NCBI GenBank assembly: GCA_018266355.1
Contig: JAFEAP010000005.1
Location: 1-64,000 of the forward strand
Origin: Bdellovibrionales bacterium
GTDB taxonomy: Bacteria; Bdellovibrionota; UBA1018
Reading direction: 5' to 3'
DNA: 64,000 nucleotides
Shown here one piece after another: positions 1-8,780 of the stretch; the first letter of the stretch is position 1; the number at the start of each line of letters is the position of its first letter. Made by a program: the position numbers and the translations under genes. Below the pieces are notes generated by a model. The model ran no database searches and was not told the DNA's origin. It saw only the letters and a list, made by a program, of their open reading frames with translations.

Positions 1-1
1 C

Positions 2-889
2 GATTACCGTTTCTACGACCGCGTCATTCTCGCGATCACCTCCCCGATCCAGACCGCGATTTCCTGGACCCTCGAGCAGACGGTCGACCTCTACCAAGGC
101 TATCTCTATCTCTGGAACGTGAAGACGCAGAACACCCGCCTCTTCGAGGAAAACCGGAAACTTCTCGGCCAGATCGCGAGCTTGAAGGAGGCCCAAAACG
201 AAAACTCCCGGCTGCGCGAACTCCTGAACTTCCAGGAAAAGATGAAACTCGAGACGATCGTCGCCCGTGTGATCGCGAAGGACGTCTCGACCGAGTTCCG
301 CGCGATCCGGCTGAATCGCGGCGAAGACGCGGGCATCAAGAAGGGCATGGCGGTCATCACCTACGAAGGCGTGGTCGGCCGGGTAATGCGCACGACGGCT
401 TCGACCGCCGACGTCGTCACGATCCTCGACCTCCTCTCCGCCGTCGATACGATCATCGAACGTTCGCGCGCCCGCGGCGTCGTCGAAGGACTCACCGACG
501 AACTCTGCCAGCTGAAGTTCACCCTGCGCGTGGACGACATCCAGGTGGGCGACCTTCTCCTCTCCTCCGGTCTCGGCGGCGTCTATCCGCGCGGCGTGGC
601 GGTCGGGACCGTTTCGCGCGTGAAGAAGAAGCCGTTCGGGATCACCCAGGACGTCGAAGTGAAGCCGACGGTCGACTTCACGAAACTCGAGGAAGTCATG
701 ATCGTCACCGATCAGCGCGTGGAGGTCCTCGAGCGGGAACGCGCGGCGGCCGAAGCGCGGAAAGCGCTCGAAAAGGAACGCGAAAAAGAGAAGGAGAAAG
801 CGGATAAAGCCGCCGCGGCCGCGGGAGCCGCGCCGGCCCCGGAACCCTCGAAGGCCCCGAAGAAGCGAAAGGCGAACCCTAACGCGTGA
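2..889 (+). CDS. mreC: MreC, rod-shape-determining protein (5' end outside window)
   Basis: This is the periplasmic scaffold of the elongasome, which links MreB and MreD to the PBP2/RodA cell-wall synthase. The reading frame is open from the first bases of the window, so the N-terminus with its membrane anchor is missing. What remains begins with a helical coiled-coil stretch (LFEENRKLLGQIASLKEAQ) followed by the two beta-barrel MreC core. The tail is rich in Lys, Glu and Ala, then Pro, and looks like a disordered extension. The stop overlaps the mreD start by 4 nt (GTGA), indicating translational coupling. Synteny with mreD, mrdA and rodA makes the call secure. Confidence 0.95.
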   Translation, partial: DYRFYDRVILAITSPIQTAISWTLEQTVDLYQGYLYLWNVKTQNTRLFEENRKLLGQIASLKEAQNENSRLRELLNFQEKMKLETIVARVIAKDVSTEFRAIRLNRGEDAGIKKGMAVITYEGVVGRVMRTTASTADVVTILDLLSAVDTIIERSRARGVVEGLTDELCQLKFTLRVDDIQVGDLLLSSGLGGVYPRGVAVGTVSRVKKKPFGITQDVEVKPTVDFTKLEEVMIVTDQRVEVLERERAAAEARKALEKEREKEKEKADKAAAAAGAAPAPEPSKAPKKRKANPNA

Positions 890-1449
890 GGAACCTTCTC
901 CTTCGCTTCTTGAACGCTCCCTTCTTCGTCTTACTCGTCGCCGCGGCGGTCGCCGTCCAAAGCACGCTCTTCAACGCCTATCCCCTCTGGTACTTCCAGC
1001 CCGATCTCGTCCTGATCGCGGTGATCTGGTGCGCGCTTCGCCGCACGCTCACCGAAGGGGGCATCCTCGTCTTGATCTTCGCGGGAGTCGTCGAGACGCA
1101 CTCGAGCGCGCCGGCGGGTTTCTTCGCCTGCGTCTACATGGCGATCTTTCTCGGGATCCGCGCCTTTTCGCGTTTCTTCGTCATCTCCCAGTTCGCATCG
1201 CTGCTCGTCGTGACGATCGCGTCCGCGATCGCGTTCAAGACGCTCGTCCTCGTCGTGCTTGCCACGCTCGGACTGGCCGGCGCCCAGGCCACCCACTTCC
1301 TGATCACCGTGCTGCCGTTCGCGGGAATGGAAGGACTGATGGGATACTGGGCGTACAAGGCGCTCGACGCCTTCGACCGGAAGACGACGAAATCGGAAAG
1401 CTCGCGCCAACTGATCGAAGACGAGCTCCTCGTCGAGGAGGGTCTATGA
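886..1449 (+). CDS. mreD: MreD, rod-shape-determining membrane protein
   Basis: This is a 187-aa integral membrane protein with about five hydrophobic helices, the usual size and topology of MreD. It is the inner-membrane partner of MreC in the elongasome. It starts at GTG overlapping the mreC stop by 4 nt. Its C-terminal end is acidic (DELLVEEGL). The last codons form the first arm of a triple GGAGGGTCT repeat that continues into the mrdA leader. Sequence conservation in this family is weak, so position and topology carry much of the call. Confidence 0.9.
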   Translation: MRNLLLRFLNAPFFVLLVAAAVAVQSTLFNAYPLWYFQPDLVLIAVIWCALRRTLTEGGILVLIFAGVVETHSSAPAGFFACVYMAIFLGIRAFSRFFVISQFASLLVVTIASAIAFKTLVLVVLATLGLAGAQATHFLITVLPFAGMEGLMGYWAYKALDAFDRKTTKSESSRQLIEDELLVEEGL

Positions 1450-1477
1450 GACCCTCCGTGAAACCAGAGGAGGGTCT
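1437..1477 (+). promoter_or_regulatory. Triple repeat with two exclusive hairpins over the mrdA ribosome binding site
   Basis: GGAGGGTCT occurs at 1437-1445 and again at 1469-1477, and its exact reverse complement AGACCCTCC lies between them at 1449-1457. The middle arm can pair with either flanking copy, giving a 9-bp hairpin with a 3-nt loop or a 9-bp hairpin with an 11-nt loop. The third copy holds the likely Shine-Dalgarno of mrdA (ATG at 1485), so the second hairpin would hide it. A ribosome finishing mreD at 1449 would cover the first and middle arms and free it. The repeats are seen directly; the switching is inference. Confidence 0.6.
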
Positions 1478-1481
1478 TTAA
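1446..1481 (+). CDS. Possible 11-aa leader peptide between mreD and mrdA
   Basis: ATG at 1446 overlaps the mreD stop (ATGA) and has GGAGGG 3-4 nt upstream. It opens a 12-codon frame encoding MRPSVKPEEGL, ending TAA three bases before the mrdA ATG. Its ending EEGL repeats the end of MreD, so it may have arisen by local duplication. Translating it would melt the hairpin covering the mrdA ribosome binding site. There is no protein-family support; it is listed because start, spacing and stop all fit a coupled leader. Confidence 0.3.
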   Translation: MRPSVKPEEGL

Positions 1482-1484
1482 GCC

Positions 1485-3551
1485 ATGTCCTTCCTCGGCC
1501 AAGAAGAGCAGATCCGAGAACTCCAAGACCGGTTCAAATACCTCTACATCGCGCTCACCGTCGGCGCGCTCCTCCTCTTCTCGCGCCTCGTTTACCTCCA
1601 GATCTTCAATGGCGATAAAATGCGCCAGTACTCGGAAGAGAATCGAATCAAGAAGGTGAAGATCGCCGCGCCCCGCGGAATGGTCTTCGACCGGAACCGC
1701 ACGCTCCTGCTCGATAACCGCCCGGCCTTCGACTTGGAGATCATTCCCCAGTACCTAAAGGAGTCGAAGCGCGGGAACGAGACGCTCGAGACGCTCGCCT
1801 CCCTCATCAAGATGAAGGCCTCCGACATCCGCGCTCAGCTCGAGAAGATGCGCGGGCAGCCTTCGTTCATCCCGGTGAAGATCAAGGAAGACCTCTCGCG
1901 CGAGGAAGTCGCGCTCGTCGAGGCGTGGAAGATCGACATGCCGGGCGTCCAGGTCCAACAAGAGATCAAACGCACGAACCTCTACGGCGACGTCGCCGCC
2001 CACCTCCTCGGTTTCATCGGCGAGGTCTCGCCGACCGAGCTCACTTCTCTGAACAAAGCCGGCGAAGTCTATAAGCTCGGCGACTCCGTCGGGAAGTTCG
2101 GCATCGAGCAGCGACTCGAGGAGGTCCTGCGCGGGGAAGACGGCGAGAAACTCGTCGAAGTCGACGCCCTCGGCCGGATCAAGCTCGACCGCTCGAAGGG
2201 CCGCGTGCTCGCGTCCGAACTCGAAAAACCGGCGACGCCCGGGAAGAACCTCATCCTCACGATCGACCAGGATCTCCAGATGGCGGCCGTAAAGGCGTTC
2301 GGCGACAAGGCGGGTGCCGTCGTCGCGATCAATCCGAAGAACGGCGAAATCCTCGCCATGGTCTCGCGGCCCGCTTTCGATCCGACCGCGTTTTCGCGCG
2401 GGATCCCGCCCGCGCTCTGGGCGAACCTGATCAATAACGAGAACCGCCCGCTCCGCGACAAGACGATCCAAGATCACTATCCGCCCGGCTCCGTGTTCAA
2501 GATCATCACCGCGATCGCCGGCCTCGAAGAAGGCGTGATCGACGAGCACACCGTCTTCAACTGCCCCGGCAAGCTCCAGGTCGGATCGAAGACCTTCCAC
2601 TGCTGGCAGAAGAACGGTCACGGCTCGATCAACGTCCGCGAAGCGATCACGAAATCCTGCGACGTCTTCTTCTACAAGGTCGCCCAACGACTGAAGTCCG
2701 TCGACGACCTCGCGAAGTGGGCGTTTTACCTCGGCCTCGGCCGCCGAACGGGAATCCCGCTCCCGCGCGAAGTCCCCGGACTGATCCCCACCGAAGAGTG
2801 GAAGATGAAACGGTACAATCAACCGTGGAATCCGGGGGAAACCCTCTCGGTCGCGATCGGCCAGGGCTACGTGCTGACGACGATCCTCCAGCTCGCGAAT
2901 ACCTACGCCTCGGTCGCAAACGGCGGGACCCAATATCGCCCGTTCTTCGTGAAGCGGATCGAATCGAACGACGGCCAGGTGATTTCCGAGTCGAAGCCCG
3001 AGCCGCTCGACACCCATCACCTGAAGCCCTCGACCGCGAGAGCGGTCCGCGACGGTCTCTATAACGTCGTGAACGACCGGAACGGCACCGCGTACTCGCA
3101 GCGCCTCCCGGGCATGGACTTCGTCGGCAAGACGGGCACCGCCCAAGTGATCAACCTCTCGAAGGACCGCGTCTACGCGAAGTGCGAGAACATGCGCTAC
3201 CGCGAGCGGCACCACGCGCTTTTCGCCGGCTTCGCGCCCGCGGACGATCCGCAGATCGCCGTCGCGGTGATCGCCGAACACGGGTGCCACGGCGGTACGG
3301 CGGCCGCGCCGGTGGCGAGGGCGATCATCGATACCTACCTGCGCAAGCTCGATCCGGTGAAGTACTCCGACGCCGCGATCGCCGCGCGCGTCGAGGAAGA
3401 CAAGGAAAAGGCGAAGCGCGAGTGGCTCGCGAAGGTGAAAAAGGCCCAAGCCGAAAAAGAGGCGGCCGCGGCGGCCGTCGACGAGGACGTACCCCAAACC
3501 GACAACGATACCTTACCCGCTGCCGTCCCCGGCGCGGCGGGAGGAGACTGA
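1485..3551 (+). CDS. mrdA: Penicillin-binding protein 2, elongasome transpeptidase
   Basis: This is the class B PBP that cross-links peptidoglycan during side-wall elongation, working with RodA. A single N-terminal membrane helix (about residues 17-38) is followed by the PBP dimerisation domain and the transpeptidase domain. Catalytic motifs are visible: S336-V-F-K339 in PPGSVFK, the SCD motif in TKSCDVFFY, and K549-T-G. At 688 aa it is somewhat longer than typical PBP2 because of a charged Lys/Glu/Ala-rich tail after about residue 635. ATG 1485 is preceded by GAGGAGGG. rodA follows 3 nt after the stop. Confidence 0.96.
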   Translation: MSFLGQEEQIRELQDRFKYLYIALTVGALLLFSRLVYLQIFNGDKMRQYSEENRIKKVKIAAPRGMVFDRNRTLLLDNRPAFDLEIIPQYLKESKRGNETLETLASLIKMKASDIRAQLEKMRGQPSFIPVKIKEDLSREEVALVEAWKIDMPGVQVQQEIKRTNLYGDVAAHLLGFIGEVSPTELTSLNKAGEVYKLGDSVGKFGIEQRLEEVLRGEDGEKLVEVDALGRIKLDRSKGRVLASELEKPATPGKNLILTIDQDLQMAAVKAFGDKAGAVVAINPKNGEILAMVSRPAFDPTAFSRGIPPALWANLINNENRPLRDKTIQDHYPPGSVFKIITAIAGLEEGVIDEHTVFNCPGKLQVGSKTFHCWQKNGHGSINVREAITKSCDVFFYKVAQRLKSVDDLAKWAFYLGLGRRTGIPLPREVPGLIPTEEWKMKRYNQPWNPGETLSVAIGQGYVLTTILQLANTYASVANGGTQYRPFFVKRIESNDGQVISESKPEPLDTHHLKPSTARAVRDGLYNVVNDRNGTAYSQRLPGMDFVGKTGTAQVINLSKDRVYAKCENMRYRERHHALFAGFAPADDPQIAVAVIAEHGCHGGTAAAPVARAIIDTYLRKLDPVKYSDAAIAARVEEDKEKAKREWLAKVKKAQAEKEAAAAAVDEDVPQTDNDTLPAAVPGAAGGD

Positions 3552-3554
3552 CCG

Positions 3555-4709
3555 ATGAGTTACACCTACTCCGAGAGCCCGGTCGTCCAAGACCCGAGCC
3601 AGAACCGCTACGGCTTCTACGACGAGGAATTGAAGAAGTTCAATTGGAACATGCTCATCCTCGAGTTCATTCTCTTCGGGATCGGGATTTGGAACCTGAT
3701 CTCGGCGACCGCCGTCGAGGACAAATCGCAGGGCCTCTTCCGGAACCAGCTCATCTGGTTCGGCGTCGGCATGGTGATCACCGCGGTCGTCCTCATGATC
3801 CACTACTCCTTCCTCTCGCGAGTCGCATACGTCGTCTATTTCGGGAACATCCTGCTCCTCGTCCTCGTGCTCATCATCGGGAAGGCGAGCCTCGGCGCCC
3901 GCCGCTGGATCGGCGTCGGCTCGTTCACCATCCAGCCGTCGGAATTCATGAAGATCTCGATGGTGCTTTGCCTCGCGAAGTATTTCGAGACGGACCGGAC
4001 CCAAGGCGGCTACGGCCTGAAAGATCTCGCGCTACCGACTCTCCTCGTCGCCGTCCCGTCGTTCTTGATCATGCTCCAACCCGACCTCGGCACCGCGATG
4101 ATCATCCTGCTCACCTTCGGCACGATGATGCTATTCATCCGGGTCAAACCGAAGACGCTTATCACTCTGGGCCTCTGCTTCGCGGTCGCCGCGCCGGCGG
4201 CCTACAAGTTCGCGCTCAAGCCCTACCAACGCCAACGCCTCGTCACCTTCATCGATCCGATGAGCGACCCGAAGGGCACCGGGTACAACTCGATCCAGTC
4301 CATGATCGCCGTCGGTTCCGGCCAGCTCTTCGGCAAAGGTTACAAGAAGGGCACCCAGTCCCAGCTGAACTTCCTGCCCGAGCACCATACCGACTTCATC
4401 TTCTCGGTTTTCAGCGAGGAGCACGGTTTCGCGGGGTGCGTGATCCTGCTCTTTCTCTACATGATCTTCCTCATGAACGGGCTCCAGGTCGCCTTCCAGT
4501 CCCACGACAAATTCGCGCTCCTGCTCGTCGTCGGACTCTTATCGATCTACTTCTGGCACATCTTCGTGAACATGGGCATGGTCATGGGCATCCTCCCGAT
4601 CGTCGGGGTCCCCCTCCCGTTCCTGAGCTACGGCGGATCGGCGCTCATCACCGCCACCCTCGGAGTCGCCGTCATCACGAACGTGGCGAACAAGAAGTTT
4701 ATGTTCTGA
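3555..4709 (+). CDS. rodA: RodA, SEDS peptidoglycan glycosyltransferase
   Basis: RodA polymerises lipid II into glycan strands for the elongasome. The 384-aa protein has about ten membrane helices and the SEDS signature [15 protein letters not shown]. Its Asp (D280) corresponds to the essential aspartate of E. coli RodA. Conserved PxSEF (QPSEFMK) and the C-terminal PFLSYGGS motif are present. The start has a clear GGAGGAG and lies 3 nt after mrdA, so the two are co-translated. It is the last gene of the mre/mrd operon. Confidence 0.97.
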   Translation: MSYTYSESPVVQDPSQNRYGFYDEELKKFNWNMLILEFILFGIGIWNLISATAVEDKSQGLFRNQLIWFGVGMVITAVVLMIHYSFLSRVAYVVYFGNILLLVLVLIIGKASLGARRWIGVGSFTIQPSEFMKISMVLCLAKYFETDRTQGGYGLKDLALPTLLVAVPSFLIMLQPDLGTAMIILLTFGTMMLFIRVKPKTLITLGLCFAVAAPAAYKFALKPYQRQRLVTFIDPMSDPKGTGYNSIQSMIAVGSGQLFGKGYKKGTQSQLNFLPEHHTDFIFSVFSEEHGFAGCVILLFLYMIFLMNGLQVAFQSHDKFALLLVVGLLSIYFWHIFVNMGMVMGILPIVGVPLPFLSYGGSALITATLGVAVITNVANKKFMF

Positions 4710-4781
4710 TCGGCGGATTTTTCGCGGAGTTCGGGGGCACGGCCGCGGCCTCCCCGTCCCCGCCCCACCACCGACCCGCCG

Positions 4782-4904
4782 TAGCCATTTGTGCGCTTCG
4801 GATCGGTCCACTATTTCTTCGTACGGACCGAGAAACGCGAGGCGATCGGCGCCGGATTCACCGATTCTCGACCGAGGCCCCGATCCAAAGCGCACAAATG
4901 GCTA
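4782..4904. repeat. 123-bp element with 25-bp terminal inverted repeats
   Basis: The left arm 4782-4806 and right arm 4880-4904 are reverse complements with one mismatch in 25. Both outer ends read TAGCCATTTGTGCGCTT. The 73-nt centre contains no plausible gene. It lies in the 330-bp gap between rodA and a lipoprotein gene. The long, nearly perfect arms suggest either a miniature inverted-repeat element or a stable RNA hairpin. No poly-T follows, which argues against a simple terminator. The rest of the gap holds only the lipoprotein promoter and leader. Confidence 0.6.
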
Positions 4905-4935
4905 GGGAGAGACCGTCGACCGTCAAAATACCCGC

Positions 4936-4963
4936 TTGTCTTTCAATAACCGGGGCTTACACT
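4936..4963 (+). promoter_or_regulatory. Putative sigma-70 promoter of the coiled-coil lipoprotein gene
   Basis: TTGTCT (4936-4941) and TACACT (4958-4963) are separated by 16 nt, about 75 nt upstream of the ATG at 5040. A small hairpin (CATCCC/GGGATG near 5000-5017) lies in the leader just before the GGAG ribosome binding site. Confidence 0.4.
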
Positions 4964-5039
4964 AGAACCATCCACTTCGAGGCCGCAGTTTCGGGCCAGC
5001 ATCCCACGACGGGATGGCTTTTGAAGCATAGGAGCTTCC

Positions 5040-5378
5040 ATGAAATCGAACTCGCGCATCCTCGCATTCCTCGTCGCCGCATTCTTCACGATGGCTTTCA
5101 CGATCCCGGGTTGTCCCGATATGGATTCGCTGAACCAGCGCCTCGACGCACTCGAGAAGCAAGCGAACGCCAACAAGAAACAAACCCAGGAAATCGCCGA
5201 CCAGCTTCGGATCCTGAACGACGAGCACAACACGATGAAAACGCTCGTCTCGCAGGTCTCGCAGACGGTGCTCGAGCAGAAGGACGCGCTCGAGAAGGTG
5301 AACGCCGCGATGGCCGCCCGCCGCGCTCCTCCACCGGCGCCCGCTCCGTCGAAGTCGAAATCGAAGCGGCATCGTTAG
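5040..5378 (+). CDS. Small coiled-coil lipoprotein, hypothetical
   Basis: This is a 112-aa exported protein. It has a basic start, a hydrophobic segment (ILAFLVAAFFTMAF) and a possible lipobox TIPGC with Cys25, although Pro at -2 is unusual. A continuous heptad-rich helix follows (about residues 28-92), and the tail is Pro/Ala then Lys/Arg-rich. The layout resembles murein-lipoprotein-like spacers between outer membrane and peptidoglycan, and the basic C-terminus might contact the wall. I do not recognise a named family. GGAGC lies 4-5 nt before the ATG. Confidence 0.75.
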   Translation: MKSNSRILAFLVAAFFTMAFTIPGCPDMDSLNQRLDALEKQANANKKQTQEIADQLRILNDEHNTMKTLVSQVSQTVLEQKDALEKVNAAMAARRAPPPAPAPSKSKSKRHR

Positions 5379-5497
5379 AACAGCTCGCAGCGGTCGGGAA
5401 CCTCACCCTACGCTTGACGCTCGAAGCCCGCCCCGTCCGGGGACGAGACGACTCACGCGACTTGATTTCCGCTCGTCCGCCCGGGTAGTTTGAAGTC

Positions 5498-6772
5498 GTG
5501 CGTAAAATCCCGGCCTCCGGAATCAATCTCTTCCAGCTCATCTACGTCCTCATCCAGGAATACGAGTCCGCGCATCCCGGAGAGAAGGCGCTGAACCTTT
5601 CCCTCGGGAATCCCGACCTCATCCCGCCGAAGGAAGTACTCGACCTGAAGTCGCGCTTCGCGAATCGGCCGGACTACGACCTCCACACCTACGCCGAAGA
5701 CAAGAACCTGAACCGCTTCGCCGAGGGCATGATCGAATGTTTCTCCGGGCTGAAGCTGGAAAGCTACGCGCACCTTCGCGCGACGCCGATCGCCGGCATC
5801 AAGACCGCGACCGCGATCCTGCCGCTCGCCTGCGGACTCCACTTGAAAGGCCGCGAAAACTTCCGCGTGGCGACGAACCTCCCCGCCTACGACGTGATGG
5901 GAACGTGGGCCGCGAGTTATCTCGGCTCGAACCGGATCGTCTGGCCGCTCTCCGCGAAAGACGGGATGAAGATGCGGGTCGACGGGCTCCGCGCGGCGGT
6001 CAACGCGGCCGGCGCGAAACCCGACCTCGTCTTCGTGATCCGGCCGGGGAATCCTGCGAGCGCGGGCGCGACCCGCGAGGAGTGGACGGCGCTCATCGAG
6101 TATTGCGTGACGAACGGCATTCGACTCGTGAACGACGGCGCCTATGCGACGCTGACCGACGGAAAATCCCACGTGCCTCTCGCCGCGGTCGCGAAGGATC
6201 ATCCGAACCTCGAATGGGCCGAGCTCTACTCGATGTCGAAATCCTTCTCGGATCCCGGTCAGCGCCTTGGCGTCCTCGTCGGTTCGAAGGACTTCGTCGA
6301 GGATTTCGTCCTCATCAAGGGCAACACCGATTCCGGGCCGGTGCCCGACGGCATGGCCGCTTACGGCGAACTCTTCCGCGAGCCCGCGACGGCGAAACGG
6401 CTGCTCGACGAGACTTACGCGATTTACCGGAGACGCCTCGACGTCCTCGTGCCGAAGCTGAAAGGCATCGGACTTCGGCCCGCGTGCGAGACGACGTCGG
6501 GATTCTTCACTCTCTGGCTCACTCCCGACGAAGCGTTCGGGATCGACCTCGTGAAGGAGGCCGCCGCGCGCGGGATCCCGAAAGCCGAGCTCTACAATCG
6601 CCTGGTCATCGAGAGGACCGGGATCGTCGGCGTTCATTTTACGGGGCCTAAACTCGCCGACGGCTCAAGCGAATCGTTTATTCGGTATGCGGTTTGTACC
6701 GACGTTACGGAGCCCGGATTCGCGAAACGTTTCGACGCCGCGATCGCGACGATCAAGCCGGAATACCGTTGA
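5498..6772 (+). CDS. PLP-dependent aminotransferase, class I/II (LL-DAP aminotransferase-like)
   Basis: This is a fold-type I aminotransferase of 424 aa. Visible signatures: SLGNPD near the N-terminus, RPGNPASAG (N185-P186), NDGAYATL (D213, Y216) and SMSKSFSDPGQRLG with K248 as the likely Schiff-base lysine. The general pattern is closest to the DapL/AlaC-like branch, so amino-acid or diaminopimelate transamination is possible, but the substrate cannot be read from sequence. GTG 5498 is the first sensible start. It converges on the next gene with only 11 nt between the stops. Confidence 0.85.
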   Translation: MRKIPASGINLFQLIYVLIQEYESAHPGEKALNLSLGNPDLIPPKEVLDLKSRFANRPDYDLHTYAEDKNLNRFAEGMIECFSGLKLESYAHLRATPIAGIKTATAILPLACGLHLKGRENFRVATNLPAYDVMGTWAASYLGSNRIVWPLSAKDGMKMRVDGLRAAVNAAGAKPDLVFVIRPGNPASAGATREEWTALIEYCVTNGIRLVNDGAYATLTDGKSHVPLAAVAKDHPNLEWAELYSMSKSFSDPGQRLGVLVGSKDFVEDFVLIKGNTDSGPVPDGMAAYGELFREPATAKRLLDETYAIYRRRLDVLVPKLKGIGLRPACETTSGFFTLWLTPDEAFGIDLVKEAAARGIPKAELYNRLVIERTGIVGVHFTGPKLADGSSESFIRYAVCTDVTEPGFAKRFDAAIATIKPEYR

Positions 6773-6783
6773 TCCGCAGACGT

Positions 6784-7674
6784 CTATTCTTCGCAATTGC
6801 CCGCGAGACGTAAGTTTTCCGGCAGGGAATTCAGCGCCTTCCACTTGGTACCGGCCGGGGCATGCCGCGCGTAATGTTCCCAGCTCGTAAAGCCGCAAAC
6901 TTCTCCTAAGCCGTTAGAATAATAGATCGTACCGTTATGGAGCCGGTAGAAGCCTTGCCCGAGATCCCCGCCGTGACCCCAATGCCGCGGCATCGTAACG
7001 CCACGAGAACGGCACGCGCCGTCGTATCGCATCGCGAACGGCATCTGATAGACATTCTGAAATTGAAGGGCGCGAAACACCTCGGTGAATTTGAGATAGT
7101 CGCTATAATTCGCAAACGCGCAATAAGCGCCGGCTCCGTTCGAATAGTAGATCCGGCGATCCGGAGTCCGGTAAGTCCCTACGCTTCGATCGATGTTCAC
7201 ACGCGTCAGCAGCTCGAGCGCGATCGCGCTCGAATAGGGTGACTGGTCCCTTTCGACATTCAGAAACGAGAAATATTCGTGCAGAGCGATCGTGATTTTT
7301 TCCACCCAGTTTCCGCCGATCGCGTCCCAGCACTCCTGGCTGACCACGATTCGATTTTTCTTCGGAAAATTAATCGCGCACTTCGCCACTTTTTTCTTTA
7401 GCGCCGAATCGTAGAGGTAAAGCGATGGTTCGGAACTTAAGTCTACCGTCCGAATCAGCCGTTCGAGCGCCGAGCGGTCGATGTTCTTGAACTGGTCTGG
7501 ACCGAGATCGCGCAAGAGTCGAAGTCCCTGATACCCCGCGATTCGGAAATCAATCGTGTATCGATCGCCGCCGTGGCCCTCACTGCCGCCCTCACGGGCG
7601 GGAGCCGCGTCCGCGAAAAGGAACGTAGCGGCCAAAAGACCGAGAACGATCGATCGTGCTTTGAACTTAACCAT
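6784..7674 (-). CDS. Secreted protein with two C-terminal YYSNG cysteine modules
   Basis: This 296-aa protein has a cleavable signal peptide (residues 1-26, ending ADAAPA). An N-terminal region (30-160) contains a TIALHEYF segment and is followed by two similar modules at 166-221 and 241-294. Each module runs G-x-Y-R, then IYYSNG, a Cys, an aromatic stretch, an LP or MP turn, R-x-D/A-G, and a final Cys, suggesting a disulfide-closed unit. The same two-module arrangement makes up the gene at 9770. The ATG overlaps the end of the upstream TIGR02147 gene by 8 nt, so the two form an operon. Base composition is visibly less GC-biased than in neighbours. The family is not recognised. Confidence 0.8.
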   Translation of the reverse strand: MVKFKARSIVLGLLAATFLFADAAPAREGGSEGHGGDRYTIDFRIAGYQGLRLLRDLGPDQFKNIDRSALERLIRTVDLSSEPSLYLYDSALKKKVAKCAINFPKKNRIVVSQECWDAIGGNWVEKITIALHEYFSFLNVERDQSPYSSAIALELLTRVNIDRSVGTYRTPDRRIYYSNGAGAYCAFANYSDYLKFTEVFRALQFQNVYQMPFAMRYDGACRSRGVTMPRHWGHGGDLGQGFYRLHNGTIYYSNGLGEVCGFTSWEHYARHAPAGTKWKALNSLPENLRLAGNCEE

Positions 7675-8521
7675 CTTTCGAATCCCCTCGGTCGACCGGA
7701 AAAAGCGCGACGCTCATTTGGTAAACTCGCCGCTGCGGACCGCTTTCGAGCAAATCGCAGATATTCCGCGTGAATTCCTGGATCATCTGGCGAGCAGCCG
7801 CGAGACGTTCGGGATTGACCGCGACGGTCAGCGACGTCATCGATCGCTCGTCGATCGGCGTTCGATCGAGGCTTTCCGTCGCTTGCGCGAGAATCTGTTT
7901 CTGAAAACTCCGCAGGAAGGCCGAAGTTTTCGATTTGTCACGTATGGTGAGTTTTTCGCCGGTCTTTACGAGGCGTTCGCCGCCGGGGAGCGTGACCACG
8001 CGTAGCAGATTTAATCGGATCAGTCGGCGGATCGCGGTGGAGGCCTCGTCGGTCGCGATGCCGAGCCTTCGCGCAATCCAATGGGGATTGGGAGAAAATC
8101 CTTCGACGAACGTGAGCTCGAGAATCGCATAATGGTACCAATCCGAGATTACCGAGAACTCGTCGTTCTCGATGGCATCGACCTCCGGCGGGGTACACAG
8201 CGTGTCTATCTCGCGGCGATGTAGAGTTTCGATCGACGAGCGAATGAACGCCCGCCTTTCCGATTTCCCGAGTTGAATCCGATCGGCGAGCATTTCGACC
8301 GTCTTCAAAGACGGGACCCGTTTTTGTTCTAGAATTCGCGATACCGCAGCGGCGGAAAGGCCGAGGGAATTCGAAAACCCGCGCATCGAAAACCGTGGGT
8401 TTCTCCGCCGGCGGACCGCGAACTCCTCTCGAAGGCGTCGAAGATAGAAGGGAGCTTCGTCAAAGGTCGACGGTTCGGTCGCATCTGCGGACGTAAGAGG
8501 GGCTCTCGCGGTACCATTCAT
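7667..8521 (-). CDS. TIGR02147 family regulator (helix-turn-helix plus DUF4423)
   Basis: This is a 284-aa cytoplasmic protein. The N-terminal third holds a lambda-repressor-like HTH (RGFSNSLGLSAAAVSRIL). The middle matches the DUF4423/TIGR02147 pattern (SDWYHYAILELTF, then IARRLGIATDEASTAIRRL, a second winged-helix-like segment). This family is abundant in Bdellovibrionota and Fibrobacteres and is generally taken to be regulatory. The ATG at 8521 is chosen over an upstream in-frame start because it gives the normal family length and follows GAGAGA. It is co-transcribed with the YYSNG gene and divergent from the GH16 gene. Confidence 0.85.
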   Translation of the reverse strand: MNGTARAPLTSADATEPSTFDEAPFYLRRLREEFAVRRRRNPRFSMRGFSNSLGLSAAAVSRILEQKRVPSLKTVEMLADRIQLGKSERRAFIRSSIETLHRREIDTLCTPPEVDAIENDEFSVISDWYHYAILELTFVEGFSPNPHWIARRLGIATDEASTAIRRLIRLNLLRVVTLPGGERLVKTGEKLTIRDKSKTSAFLRSFQKQILAQATESLDRTPIDERSMTSLTVAVNPERLAAARQMIQEFTRNICDLLESGPQRRVYQMSVALFPVDRGDSKDG

Positions 8522-8780
8522 TTTAAAAATCTCTCGCTGCTTGGGAGCAACGAGCATACCACCCGCTCCCCCAGTGATTTCGAGGACATCGCCTGCTTCC
8601 GACCATCGGCGCACCAGGTGCCTAAGAGTTCTACAGTCCGCCTTCCCGCTCGGACACGTCGGGCGTTACCGCCGCTGGCAACGCTTTGCGAACGAGGTTC
8701 GCTTTAGATCGAGCAATGAATGACGCGTCGAGTTATTTAGGGCGCCGACGACTTAACCCCTTATGCCTGGAGATTTCCCC
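8522..8780. other. Intergenic region between divergent regulator and GH16 genes
   Basis: These 259 bases carry the divergent starts of the TIGR02147 gene and the GH16 gene. I see no RNA gene or strong terminator. GGAG at 8769-8772 is the ribosome binding site of the GH16 gene. Promoters must lie here, but none stands out clearly. Confidence 0.4.

Noticed and set aside
1755-3497. A 580-codon open frame on the minus strand opposite mrdA
   Set aside because: It is the antisense shadow of the PBP2 gene, with no motif, no ribosome binding site and Arg/Asp/Val composition typical of shadows.
3182-5488. A 768-codon open frame on the plus strand across mrdA, rodA and the gap
   Set aside because: It is an Arg/Pro-rich shadow of mrdA and rodA in another frame. 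Long open frames in wrong frames are common at this GC content.
7265-7292. ALHEYF in the YYSNG protein as a possible zinc protease site
   Set aside because: HEYFS lacks the second His of HExxH and no other ligands are apparent.
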